A DNA stretch of 47,538 nt from Saprospiraceae bacterium UBA2329 (GCA_002344975.1 DDUV01000064.1:1-47538), one strand, 5' to 3'. Counted from the first letter of the stretch, positions 23,093 through 31,641 are shown. Numbers and translations: made by a program. The notes: generated by a model not told the origin, from the letters alone.

Positions 23093-25897
23093 TTGAAACC
23101 AACAAACGTCATTTTTTCTTTTTGCGCAGCGGTATGTCTGCTGCTCTCCTGCAACCGGCAGTCGCCGCCTGACTTTCCTGCCTCAGTGCTTGATGCCAGG
23201 TATGCATCCGGCCGATTGGAGGGCGTGTTTGCCCATGCAGACAGCCTGAAATACGCCCGGCAGTACACTGGGGCCACCCATGCGTTTTTGGCCTTGGCAG
23301 CAGATGCAGCCTTGTCGGAAGAAGATGCGTGTTACCTCCACAATCAATTGGCCGATTTGTACCTGTTGCAATACAAATTGGATAGTTCGGAATGGCATTT
23401 GTCTGTTGTACAGGACATTATGTCCAAAATGAGTCAGGGCGTTTCCGCTGCCGTACAGGCCGATTACTGGATCAACAAAGGGCGGCTGGCGTTCAGATTG
23501 CGACATCCGAAGGAAGCCTTAGATGCACTTACCCGTTCTCTGGATTTGTACGAAGCGGCCTATCCCGGCAAAACACACCTGAAAAAAGCCCTCGCTCATA
23601 CCTTCCTCGGACTTTGTCATTACGCCTTTGAAAAAGACAACCGACCTTTTTACCAACACGTCGAAACTGCCTACGACATCGTTCGCTCCGACAGCCTGTT
23701 GTGGCCGTACAGCGTGGAAACGGAGTTGGCCAAATGCTATGTCAGCTTTTGGAAACGCAATTTCAAGGCATTGGAAGCACACGCCGAAAATGTCAAATTC
23801 CTGAGCGCCTCCCAGCCATACCCCGACACGGTGGCATTAGCAAGAGCTACGTCGCTGCAAGGGCGCGTGAGGTATTATTTAGCTAAAGGCAACGAGGAAA
23901 ACGCCGCCGCCGCGATCCGCATGTTGGATACCGCCCAGATTCTGGCTGCAGCCGTGGAAGGCCCGCACCAGTTGGACCTGATCTCCTCCTACATCTTCTA
24001 CCAGATATCCGACACGGCGCAGTTCAATGCCTTGCTCGATACCATTCAGCGCATGGAGCAACGCATGCCGGAATACAGGGCTTACACCGATAGAATTTTG
24101 GGCAGGACAGCCCTCATGAACGGAAACCAGGCTGCCGCAAAACAAAGCTATGCGCGCTTCTTGCAGCAACACGGCCGCGACTCCATCGTCAGCGAGGAAA
24201 TAGTGGATGAAGCCTACGCCATCCTGAGTTTTTTGCATCTGCAAGGCTTGGACGGGCGAAGGCCGCAGATAGATTCGGCCTTGTTTTGGCTGGGGCAGAT
24301 TTTTGTACACGATACGCCCTGGGAAGGGCAACTGCTGCGCGCCGAACAACTGCTGCAGCCCGATAAATACATGCTGAGTCCTTATCCTTTTTGGGGCCTG
24401 AACAGGTTGGGTGGTATCCTCCTCGCCGAGTACGAACTGCACCGCAAGGAACGCTCCCTGCATCAGGCGCTCCGGGCTTTTGTACTGAGCGACAGCCTGT
24501 TGTTTGCACAAAACCCTGCTTATGACGAAACTGTCATCCTCGCTTTTCACCGGGAAATCAGCGGCGACCTGTACAGCGGCGCACTCAAAGCCCTGTACGC
24601 CTTAGACAGCCTCCATCCTGCCGAAACAAAATACCGCCACCTTGCCGCCCACTTCATAGACCGCAGCAAAAGCGATGTGTTGTTCCGCTTCCTGCCCGGC
24701 AATCTCTCCTCCGACAGCCTGCGAGTGCTGAAAAGCCGCATTGACCGCCTCTCGGCCGCGCCACAGCGCACGCCGCTCGACAATCGCCAGTTGGCCTACG
24801 ACCTGGACGCCATTGAAAACTTCACTTTCAACCAAAAACAAGCTGCCTATCGGTTTGCCGATGTGCCCGCCCTGCAAAACAGCTTAGACGCCGAAACCGC
24901 CGTGCTGGAATACAAAATCTGCGCCGATGAGACCTGGCTGCTCTATACCGACCAACAACAGAGCCGGCTGCACCGGATCGGTATTTCGGCAAACGAGCTT
25001 CGGCAACTGACGGATTCGCTCGCGCTTTTTTTAAACAACGGGAAAACATTCCATATTCCTGATTATGAGCGACATGCGACAGCTCTGTACGATTTCCTGC
25101 TCCGGCCCTTCGAGTCGGAACTCCGGCGTCACCGGCGTTGGGCCATTGTCCCCGATGGCGTTTTGTACCGTCTGCCTTTTGAGGCGCTCATCACGCGGGC
25201 TTCGGGCGGGCCGCCTGCATTTGTCGTCACCGAGTTCAAAGATTTGGCCGTCACATACTCTCCGGCGCTGAAAATCAGGCAGATGAATCTGGAGCGAAAA
25301 AAGGGCGGCAAGCCCGCCGCCGGCGCCTCGTTTTACAATTACGGCCCAGACAACAACGACGGCCTGGTGTGTTCCGAAAAAGAATGGCTGGCCTTATCCG
25401 GTCGCGACCGGCGCGCCCGAAAATACATGGGCAGCCGATGCTCCAAGCAGGCGTTTATTCAGGACTGGCAAGCCCGGCGGCGCCATACCGTGCATTTATC
25501 GCTGCATGGCCAGGCCGATGCCGCCGATCTTCTGGGCGCTAAGATATGGTTTGGCCCGGGCGCTACCGACGTCATGTACGGTTTTGAGATAGCCCACACG
25601 CCGGGCTATGCCGAGGAGGTCATTTTGTCGGCCTGCGAAACTGCCGACGGCGCCTGGGCTACAGGAGAAGGCGTGTATTCTATGGCACGGAGTTTTTTTC
25701 AGGCGGGCGCGTGCAGCGTAATGGCCACGATCTGGAAGGTGGAAAACTGCCACAATGCGCACATCCTCGGCTCGTTTTATGCAGCCCCGGCCTCCCTGTC
25801 TGGCGCACAAGCCTTGGCCGATGCGAAACGCGCATACCTCCGCTCGCAAAAGGCATACCAGCCGTATTATTGGGCGGGTATGGTGTGTATGGAGTGA
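23093..25897 (+). CDS. TPR-CHAT lipoprotein (caspase-like protease candidate)
   Basis: A 934-residue protein that starts at TTG 23093, since the lipoprotein signal follows at once with lipobox LLLSC. Residues about 60-600 are helical TPR-like repeats with many Tyr, Leu and Ala pairs. A middle region near 600-720 leads into a C-terminal CHAT domain. The caspase-like dyad is His805 in VHLSLHGQAD and Cys848 in ILSACETADG, and the closing GMVC element is present. CHAT proteases cut proteins in hetero-HET/CHAT and type III-E CRISPR systems; here neither is nearby. Being lipid-anchored, it would act in the periplasm or at a membrane surface. Confidence 0.88.
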   Translation: MKPTNVIFSFCAAVCLLLSCNRQSPPDFPASVLDARYASGRLEGVFAHADSLKYARQYTGATHAFLALAADAALSEEDACYLHNQLADLYLLQYKLDSSEWHLSVVQDIMSKMSQGVSAAVQADYWINKGRLAFRLRHPKEALDALTRSLDLYEAAYPGKTHLKKALAHTFLGLCHYAFEKDNRPFYQHVETAYDIVRSDSLLWPYSVETELAKCYVSFWKRNFKALEAHAENVKFLSASQPYPDTVALARATSLQGRVRYYLAKGNEENAAAAIRMLDTAQILAAAVEGPHQLDLISSYIFYQISDTAQFNALLDTIQRMEQRMPEYRAYTDRILGRTALMNGNQAAAKQSYARFLQQHGRDSIVSEEIVDEAYAILSFLHLQGLDGRRPQIDSALFWLGQIFVHDTPWEGQLLRAEQLLQPDKYMLSPYPFWGLNRLGGILLAEYELHRKERSLHQALRAFVLSDSLLFAQNPAYDETVILAFHREISGDLYSGALKALYALDSLHPAETKYRHLAAHFIDRSKSDVLFRFLPGNLSSDSLRVLKSRIDRLSAAPQRTPLDNRQLAYDLDAIENFTFNQKQAAYRFADVPALQNSLDAETAVLEYKICADETWLLYTDQQQSRLHRIGISANELRQLTDSLALFLNNGKTFHIPDYERHATALYDFLLRPFESELRRHRRWAIVPDGVLYRLPFEALITRASGGPPAFVVTEFKDLAVTYSPALKIRQMNLERKKGGKPAAGASFYNYGPDNNDGLVCSEKEWLALSGRDRRARKYMGSRCSKQAFIQDWQARRRHTVHLSLHGQADAADLLGAKIWFGPGATDVMYGFEIAHTPGYAEEVILSACETADGAWATGEGVYSMARSFFQAGACSVMATIWKVENCHNAHILGSFYAAPASLSGAQALADAKRAYLRSQKAYQPYYWAGMVCME

Positions 25898-25962
25898 GAG
25901 AGCGGGATACTTTTTCAGTGGGTCGTATGAGGCAACGAGATGGGGATAGCTAAAGATAAATG

Positions 25963-26032
25963 GTTACTATTCAGCGGGGCTTCAAAAGCTACGAGCTATG
26001 AGTCACGAGCCATGAGCCTGCTTGACCGGTAG
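25963..26032 (-). mobile_element. IS end fragment related to the MITE family
   Basis: GTTACTATTCAGCGGG at the left edge and CAAAAGCTACGAGCTATGAG inside match the left part of MITE copy C for about 55 bases. The stretch ends one base before the stop codon of an IS4-family transposase relic that reads toward it. This is the arrangement expected at the 3' end of an insertion sequence. Confidence 0.55.
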
Positions 26033-26173
26033 CTACTGTTTGTACACATCGTAGAGCCTCCATCCCTCAAAAAAGTCCTCGAATCGTTGATAGCCTTGAA
26101 TCAGAGTAATAACTCCTGGAGGTCTTTGAGAAGCATATCCACTCCATCTTCCCAGTCGGGCAATTGTCGCTAA
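26033..26173 (-). pseudogene. IS4-family transposase, C-terminal relic
   Basis: Reading the minus strand gives 46 residues after an in-frame TAA. They begin LATIARLGRWSGYASQRPPG and end RFEDFFEGWRLYDVYKQ followed by TAG. The pattern ARLGxWxGYxSQRPPGxxT...GxxRFxDFxxGW is characteristic of the C terminus of IS4-type DDE transposases. The rest of the gene is missing. The 590-bp stretch between the CHAT gene and the PKD gene is thus a graveyard of mobile DNA. Confidence 0.7.
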
Positions 26174-26183
26174 TTACGAAAAA

Positions 26184-26216
26184 GGTACCACCCGTTTGCA
26201 CCAAAAGTGTACCACC
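26184..26216. repeat. Short direct repeats, possible IS21-type end
   Basis: GGTACCACC (26184-26192) and TGTACCACC (26208-26216) are spaced 24 bases apart. Reverse-complemented they read as repeated GGTGGTAC(A/C) blocks, like the multiple terminal repeats of IS21-family elements. No IS21 genes remain, so this is a weak call. It may mark the element that truncated the IS4 relic. Confidence 0.3.
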
Positions 26217-26223
26217 GCCCACG

Positions 26224-26248
26224 CTGCCCGCGCCGGGCAGTTTTTTTT
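26224..26248 (+). terminator. Terminator-like hairpin
   Basis: CTGCCCGCGCCGGGCAG folds into a 6-bp GC-rich stem followed by eight T. It has the shape of an intrinsic terminator on the plus strand, although the nearest plus-strand gene ends 330 bases upstream. The 200 bases after it up to the PKD gene hold only a short in-frame relic-like stretch without a recognisable family. Confidence 0.6.
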
Positions 26249-26490
26249 CAGCCGTGTATTGCTTTTTCGGGATGGAGGGAGCATCTTTGCTGATGCTCAG
26301 CGGTTTATTGAGTGCTTGTGTGCCCTCCGGGCGCCGATGGGCGCTTTAAGAATAAGGCCGGATGATAAAGCGGAAATACCCACACCAAAGGATAAGTAAA
26401 AGGCGAGCTAAGGTTCATGTTTTTACTTGGAGGGGGGTGCGGTAATAAGAGCGTTGGGCGAAATCATCATCAAAAAATAGATAAATACAC

Positions 26491-27075
26491 ATGGCAAAGA
26501 AAAATTTCCTTTTCGGTCTGTTTTCTCTTTTGGTTTTGTTGGGTTGCAATCATAACCCCGTAGCAAGTTTTACCTTTGAAGTAAAAGAAGATGGCGAAGT
26601 AGTTTTCGTAAATTCGTCAGAAAACTCAAAGTCTTTTCAATGGGAATTTGGAGATGGGACATTTGATGTTGCCTCTAACCCAACTCACAAATTCAGTGCG
26701 AACGGTAAGTATGATGTTAAACTAACTGCCACGAACGGCAAAGGAAGTCATTCAAGTGTGGTAACCTTGAACCTCGACAATGTCGCCGCCGCTAATTATG
26801 TTTTTTGGACCAAGCATTCAAATTATTTACCAGTTGAAATTTATATTGACGGTGCACTTCAAGGCAATATTCGGAAATCATTTTCCTCTGCACTTGATTG
26901 CTTTGCCCCGGGAGCGCTCACAGTTTCAACCACACCCGGGAATCATAGATTTCGTGCAAGAGGCAGAAATGGAAGCGAGTGGACAGAAATTGAACTCGAA
27001 TTCGTAAAAGGAGATTGCAAGTACCTCAGTCTAAACCGAACCGGCTTGTCGAAATTTTCTCGTAATTTTGCCTGA
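26491..27075 (+). CDS. PKD-domain lipoprotein
   Basis: A 194-residue lipoprotein with lipobox LVLLGC (Cys19). Residues about 22-95 form one PKD domain with the hallmark WEFGDGTF and a following YDVKLTATNGKG strand. The remaining 90 residues are beta-rich, with YLPVEIYIDGALQG and a pair of Cys (CFAPG, GDCKYLSL) that could form a disulfide; the PEGA-like pattern IYIDG...TPGNHRFRA suggests a small surface domain. It is more AT-rich than the core genes. The downstream nuclease gene begins 13 bases later. The pair is enclosed by integron-like sites. Confidence 0.85.
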   Translation: MAKKNFLFGLFSLLVLLGCNHNPVASFTFEVKEDGEVVFVNSSENSKSFQWEFGDGTFDVASNPTHKFSANGKYDVKLTATNGKGSHSSVVTLNLDNVAAANYVFWTKHSNYLPVEIYIDGALQGNIRKSFSSALDCFAPGALTVSTTPGNHRFRARGRNGSEWTEIELEFVKGDCKYLSLNRTGLSKFSRNFA

Positions 27076-27088
27076 AATTTTAAAAAAA

Positions 27089-27964
27089 ATGGCAAAGAAA
27101 TTAGTTCGGTTCGATTGGGCGATAAAGCGGCTGCTTCGCAATAAGGCGAACTTCGACATCCTGGAAGGCTTCCTCTCCGAGTTGCTTCACGAGGATTTTA
27201 AAATCAAGCAAATCATTGAAAGCGAAGGCAACAAGGAAACCGAGGACGACAAGTTCAACCGGGTAGATATTCTCGTGGAAAATAACAAGGGCGAGTTGGT
27301 CATCGTTGAAATTCAGAACACCCGTGAAGCGGACTATTTCCAGCGGATGTTATATGGAACGGCCAAAGTTATTGTCGAACATATCGCCGAGGGACAGCCA
27401 TATTCCCAAGTCAAAAAAGTGTACTCCGTGAACATCGTGTACTTTGACCTCGGTCAGGGAGACGACTATGTCTATCACGGAACGACTACATTTATCGGCA
27501 TCCATAGCAACCATGAACTGGAACTGTCGGAAAAACAGAAGGAACTTTTCAAAAAAACATCGGTATCGGACTTGTACCCGGAGCACTATGTGATAAAAAC
27601 CAATCGGTTCAACGAAGTCGCCAAGGACACTTTGGACGAATGGATATACTTTCTGAAAACGGCAGAAATCAAGGATGAATTCACAGCCAAAGGGTTGAAA
27701 GCGGCCAGCCAAAAACTTGACATCCTTAAATTAGAGCCTGCTGACCGCAAGGAATATGATAGGTACATGGAGGCACAGCGGAGCGATGCGAGTTTTGTGG
27801 AGACTGTAAAACTGGAAATTACATCGGCGGTGAAGAGCAGAGAAGAAGAAATTGCTGAAAGTGCCCTAACCGAAGGTGCATCTGCCGATTTTGTTGTTAA
27901 AATCACAGGACTTTCTATCGAGGAAGTTAGGAGCATTGCTGATAGGCTTGGCTTGAATAAATAA
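27089..27964 (+). CDS. Rpn-family recombination-promoting nuclease / PD-(D/E)xK transposase
   Basis: A 291-residue protein starting at the ATG before AKKLVRFDW. Residues about 1-200 form a PD-(D/E)xK nuclease: LVRFDWAIKRLLRNKANF at the start, and the catalytic core VDILVENN...LVIVEIQNTREADY, where Asp and ExQ form the active site. The C-terminal part is helical and ends with a short repeat-like motif, ITGLSIEEVRSIADRLGL, seen in many members. Rpn proteins promote RecA-independent recombination in E. coli; the Bacteroidota family is often multi-copy. A tail of the same type is present near 42.5 kb. Confidence 0.88.
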   Translation: MAKKLVRFDWAIKRLLRNKANFDILEGFLSELLHEDFKIKQIIESEGNKETEDDKFNRVDILVENNKGELVIVEIQNTREADYFQRMLYGTAKVIVEHIAEGQPYSQVKKVYSVNIVYFDLGQGDDYVYHGTTTFIGIHSNHELELSEKQKELFKKTSVSDLYPEHYVIKTNRFNEVAKDTLDEWIYFLKTAEIKDEFTAKGLKAASQKLDILKLEPADRKEYDRYMEAQRSDASFVETVKLEITSAVKSREEEIAESALTEGASADFVVKITGLSIEEVRSIADRLGLNK

Positions 27965-27967
27965 ATC

Positions 27968-28032
27968 GCCCAACAATCACTTCCCGAAAATCGCTCCTAA
28001 GCGTCGTGCATTCGGGAAGCGTAACGTTGCAA
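27968..28032 (+). other. attC-like site (integron cassette recombination site candidate)
   Basis: GCCCAAC (27968-27974) matches the R'' consensus RYYYAAC. Five bases later CTTCCCGAA (27980-27988) pairs perfectly with TTCGGGAAG (28011-28019), as in the L''/L' arms, and six bases later GTTGC begins the R' side (28026). In front of the PKD gene GTTGGGC (26453-26459) is exactly complementary to GCCCAAC. That is what is expected if a circular cassette carrying PKD and Rpn genes had been inserted. The extra-helical bases of classical attC sites are not evident and no integrase is in the window. Confidence 0.4.
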
Positions 28033-28072
28033 AAAACATCACCACCTGACTGCAACAACAAAATAACAGTTA

Positions 28073-29080
28073 ATGGCAGAAATAAAACTATATAAAACAA
28101 CCATAAAAGGACTGAAAATTATTGGTATGTGTTTACCATTCGCAGCAATTGGTCTATGGATGATAACGGACAATCCTTATGGAAGTACCGAATATATGAT
28201 GGGCTGGGTTAGTACTTGTTTTTTTGGGCTTGGGATTCCAATTGGACTTTTTCAGACATTTGACAAAAGACCTCAGATTGTTATCACGGAAAACGGCATT
28301 TGGGACAGGACAACACATCAGGACGAAATAAAATGGGAACAAATAATTGAAGCCTATCCGATTGATATTCACGGACAAAAGTTTATTTCATTAGTAACAG
28401 ACAACACCTTTGTTTTCAAGAAGAAAACTTCCAGGCGGGCTGCGGCAATCAATCAATTTATTGGAGCACAAAAATTAAACCTTCGTTTAGGACAAATCAA
28501 TATTGACGAAATTGGATTGACCAATTTCATCAATCAAATCACCAAAGAGACAATAGAAGAGCGAAGAAGGTCAATTAAGAATTTTAAGATTAAAGAAACC
28601 CGTTTCACATATTCAGACTTACAGAAAATCTTTCTTTATATCTTCCTCTCTGTTGCGCTTTTAGTTTTGACACTTTCAAGCTATGTGGTATTTTGGATTG
28701 TAATGGGCATAATGGGATTTTCAGCAATTACGGCACGATGGAAACCAGATAATTTGACTATTAGAAAGTATGCGTGGATTGGGACTTGGCTTGGACTTGT
28801 AAATATGGTTTTAGTATTGGGAGCGATTAAAATTTATGACAACGTAACTGAAAACGTGGGAGAACAATTAGCGATAGAAATTGAAGAATTTCACAGCCTA
28901 AACTCAACTTACCCGAAAGAGATAAAATCCCTTACTCGAAACTTGGAATTCAATTTTTTAGAACGTTTTTTTGCTGATCAAATTGAATATAAATCTATCG
29001 GCAACGATTACGAATTAGAAGCAACTATGATGTTTGGGAATCTGAGAAAATACGATAAATACAATGGCCAATGGAGATAA
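28073..29080 (+). CDS. STM3941-like multi-pass membrane protein with PH-like domain
   Basis: A 335-residue protein from the most AT-rich part of the window. Two N-terminal helices (about 14-31 and 42-60) are followed by a PH-like cytoplasmic segment of about 110 residues: IVITENGIWDRTTHQDEIKWEQIIEAYP-type strands and a helix with AINQFIG. Then come two or three more helices near 185-255 and a polar C-terminal domain ending KYDKYNGQWR. Proteins of this shape are found as single cargo genes in cassette-like islands; no enzymatic residues are visible. Base composition unlike its neighbours suggests acquisition by transfer. Confidence 0.75.
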   Translation: MAEIKLYKTTIKGLKIIGMCLPFAAIGLWMITDNPYGSTEYMMGWVSTCFFGLGIPIGLFQTFDKRPQIVITENGIWDRTTHQDEIKWEQIIEAYPIDIHGQKFISLVTDNTFVFKKKTSRRAAAINQFIGAQKLNLRLGQINIDEIGLTNFINQITKETIEERRRSIKNFKIKETRFTYSDLQKIFLYIFLSVALLVLTLSSYVVFWIVMGIMGFSAITARWKPDNLTIRKYAWIGTWLGLVNMVLVLGAIKIYDNVTENVGEQLAIEIEEFHSLNSTYPKEIKSLTRNLEFNFLERFFADQIEYKSIGNDYELEATMMFGNLRKYDKYNGQWR

Positions 29081-29089
29081 ATACTACCC

Positions 29090-29198
29090 GCTCGCTCCAA
29101 GACTCCATCTTCATGAGCCATTCCGCCGCCGCCCGCTGAACCGCCTGTTGCTCTATCTCGTTAACTAATCGTCCCCGCTCCCAAGCCCGGCGCACCAT
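29090..29198 (-). pseudogene. Possible coding relic upstream of the UbiB-like gene
   Basis: On the minus strand an ATG at 29198 opens VRRAWERGRLVNEIEQQAV and continues with RAAAEWLMKMESWSERVV before running into the neighbouring gene. The residue pattern is coding-like (helical, charged), but it is short and I do not recognise the family. It is probably the debris of an older gene. Confidence 0.25.
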
Positions 29199-29227
29199 TT
29201 ACCAACCCAAATCAATCCAATTCTGCC

Positions 29228-30859
29228 ATGTTCAGCAAACAACAGCGCAAGATTAAAAGAATCAGCGAGTTCGTAGCCATTCTTTCAAAGTACGGATTTA
29301 AAGACATTTTGGCCCGGATGAATATCGGCGCCCCTGCTGCCGCTGAGCCGCTTGTGGCCGATTCTGAATACAGTAGAATCCGGAAAGTTTTGGAAGAATT
29401 GGGGCCTACTTTTATCAAGCTGGGGCAAACATTGAGCAACAGAGATGATTTATTGCCGAAAGCATTGATTGAGGAATTGCAACGCCTGCAGGACAGGGTT
29501 GAGGTCCTCCCCATGAACATACATGAGGTGCTGGAGGATAATTTCGGCCCTGATTATAAAGACTCGTTTCAGCACATCCATACCGAAGCCCTGGCGGCTG
29601 CATCTATTGCCCAAATATACCGGGCTGTTTTGTCCGGCGGCGAGCAAGTGGTTTTAAAGGTGAAACACCCAAGCGTAGAGCATACCATTGAGACGGACTT
29701 GCTGCTGATGAAAGATGTGGCACGGGTATTGACCCAATATTTTGAATTTGCAGAAAAAATAAATTTGATGCAGGCGTTCAGCGCCTTTGAAAAATCGCTC
29801 CTTGCCGAGTTGTCGTTTGTCAATGAGCGGAAAAATATAGAACGGTTGGCCCAGAATTTTAAGGGCGATGCAAATGCTTATGTGCCAAAAGTTTATCCTC
29901 ATTTATCGAACAACGAAGTGCTGTGCATGGAGTTTATTGACGGCGCTAAAATTACAGACAACGGGTATCACGACCGGCATGGACTGGATGTTCGACAGCT
30001 TGCCCAAAATGGTTTGGACATTTATTTAAAACAAATTTTGGAGCACGGCTTTTTTCATGCCGATCCTCATGCGGGCAATATTATGACGCTGAGCGACGGG
30101 CGCATTGCTTTTATAGACCTGGGCGCAATGGGTGAAATTTATCAGTCGGATCGGGTCATTCTGGAAGATTTGATTTTGCATTTGGCCGCTCAAAATCCGG
30201 CAAAATTGGTTGAAATATTAAAAAGAATGGCCCTGCGCATGGATGTTCCTGACGAAAGAAAACTGCACAACGATATTGCCGATGTTTTGAACATGGTCAA
30301 TACAAGCTCGCTGGAGGACTTAAAAATCACGGTATTGCTGGATAAATTCAAGGAAATTCTTTTTGAAAATAAAATCATTATGCCCGATTATTTTATGCTG
30401 TTGGTGCGGGGCATCATACTCATAGAAAGCGTTGGGCGCACGTTGAATCCCGATATCAATATTGTAAAAAGTATGGAACCCTATATCGCGGGCGTTCTTC
30501 AAAAGCGATTCAGCCCGGATTATTTGTACCGGCAGGGCATTGCGAAACTGAGCGAATTGGGCGACGATTTGCAAAATGTGCCGGTTGAAGTGCGACAAAT
30601 TTTGAAAAAATTACATGATGGAAATCTGAGTGTTCAGGTCAAAAACGATGAAACCCGCCAACTCAACGCAACGGTAGAGAAAGGGCTGGCCAATCTGGTG
30701 ATGGCCGTTGTTTTGTCTGCGCTCCTGCTCTCGCTGACACTCCTCTTAGTGTCGAATACCCGCCTCACATTGTCGGCCTGGTCGGTTCCGGCGGTTTTGG
30801 TGTTGTGCTGCTCCGTCGTACTATCCGGGTTGCTGGCAATCAGGCTATTGCGTCGGTAG
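29228..30859 (+). CDS. UbiB/ABC1-family atypical protein kinase
   Basis: A 543-residue member of the ABC1/AarF/UbiB family. Visible motifs, in order, are: FIKLGQTLSNRDD (KxGQ motif), AAASIAQIYRAVL (Ala-rich loop), VVLKVKHP with the nucleotide-binding lysine, the ExD region in LLAELSFVNERKNIERL, the catalytic loop FFHADPHAGNI, and FIDLGAMG (DFG equivalent). The C terminus carries two membrane helices, a feature of this family. Members support ubiquinone or other isoprenoid lipid metabolism by ATP binding; the exact lipid here is not known. MITE copy C begins 12 bases after the stop. Confidence 0.93.
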   Translation: MFSKQQRKIKRISEFVAILSKYGFKDILARMNIGAPAAAEPLVADSEYSRIRKVLEELGPTFIKLGQTLSNRDDLLPKALIEELQRLQDRVEVLPMNIHEVLEDNFGPDYKDSFQHIHTEALAAASIAQIYRAVLSGGEQVVLKVKHPSVEHTIETDLLLMKDVARVLTQYFEFAEKINLMQAFSAFEKSLLAELSFVNERKNIERLAQNFKGDANAYVPKVYPHLSNNEVLCMEFIDGAKITDNGYHDRHGLDVRQLAQNGLDIYLKQILEHGFFHADPHAGNIMTLSDGRIAFIDLGAMGEIYQSDRVILEDLILHLAAQNPAKLVEILKRMALRMDVPDERKLHNDIADVLNMVNTSSLEDLKITVLLDKFKEILFENKIIMPDYFMLLVRGIILIESVGRTLNPDINIVKSMEPYIAGVLQKRFSPDYLYRQGIAKLSELGDDLQNVPVEVRQILKKLHDGNLSVQVKNDETRQLNATVEKGLANLVMAVVLSALLLSLTLLLVSNTRLTLSAWSVPAVLVLCCSVVLSGLLAIRLLRR

Positions 30860-30870
30860 CGATGTTTTTT

Positions 30871-31060
30871 GTGACTATTCAGCGGGTATCCCAAAGCTAC
30901 GAGCTATGAGTCACGAGCTATGAGTCTGTTTATTCGATGAAAAATTAGATTTTCCATTTGGGGAATTTCAAAATCTCGTCTTGAAAAAAGGCCCTATTTC
31001 ATTTTGGGAAATCAAACTCGTAGCCCGTACCACGCCTGTGGCGTGGTCGCAGCTTTTTTG
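30871..31060. mobile_element. MITE copy C, about 190 bp
   Basis: It begins GTGACTATTCAGCGGG, continues AAAGCTACGAGCTATGAG, and shares its whole AT-rich centre with copy A (for example TTTATTCGATGAAAAATTAG, then a TTGGGGAA hairpin part and TTGAAAAAAGGCCC). It ends CCACGCCTGTGGCGTGG followed by TCGCAGCTTTTTT. The final GTGACTATTCAG inverted copy is missing on the right. A 14-bp unit (ACGAGCTATGAGTC) is repeated at the left end. It sits directly behind the UbiB-like gene. Confidence 0.7.
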
Positions 31061-31101
31061 AGCATGGCAGACTTTGTAGAGGATAACGGCAGTCGAAACA
31101 A

Positions 31102-31641
31102 TCAGTATTCGTATTCCGCCTCCGAGATCACCATCGGAATCTGTTTCCTGATGGCCTTGCGCGCCGCGTCCGACAAGCGCTCATAAGGTGTGTCATATAC
31201 TTGCAGCGCTTTTTCCTGCCACATTTCGCGGTAGGCGCCCACCAACTCGTTGTACACCTCGATATAGCGCTCGTAGTGCGTTGCCCGGTCGTGTTGCAGC
31301 GATATGACGGCTTTGGTCGGCGCATCGGCCAGGTCGGGCCGCCGCTCAGGGTTGAGGGCAAACAGCCGCACCATATTGCGAAGTTCGCCGGCCCGTACCC
31401 GTTTGCCCTCGGCCAAGAGTTCATCTGAGGCATTGATTTTCACCGAAAAGACATTTCGCTCCGCAATCGGAGCCGGTTCGCCCGGAGTGATGGGCGGCAA
31501 TCGCACCATGATGCCCTGATCGCTGATGATGGTGGTGGCCACAAGGAAAAAAATAAGGAGCAGGAACGCAATGTCGGCCATCGAGCCTGCTCCTATGGCG
31601 CCGGAACCGCGGCGTCGGGAAGTAGTGAGGGAAGTTTTCAT
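31102..31641 (-). CDS. ExbD/TolR-family biopolymer transport protein
   Basis: A 179-residue protein; the start is the ATG at 31639-31641, just before KTSLTTSRRRG. A basic cytoplasmic N terminus leads to one membrane helix, SMADIAFLLLIFFLVATTI, with the proton-channel aspartate (Asp in MADIAF). The periplasmic domain has the ExbD pattern VKINASDELLAEGKRV...KAVISLQHDRATHYERYIEV and ends with a variable helical tail. ExbD works with ExbB and TonB to energise outer-membrane receptors. No exbB or tonB gene is adjacent, which is unusual because they normally form one operon. Confidence 0.88.
   Translation of the reverse strand: MKTSLTTSRRRGSGAIGAGSMADIAFLLLIFFLVATTIISDQGIMVRLPPITPGEPAPIAERNVFSVKINASDELLAEGKRVRAGELRNMVRLFALNPERRPDLADAPTKAVISLQHDRATHYERYIEVYNELVGAYREMWQEKALQVYDTPYERLSDAARKAIRKQIPMVISEAEYEY

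Noticed and set aside
26250..26399. Open stretch with IFADAQRFIECLCALRA before the PKD gene
   Set aside because: Looks slightly coding-like, but lacks a start context and a recognisable family in a region full of mobile debris.
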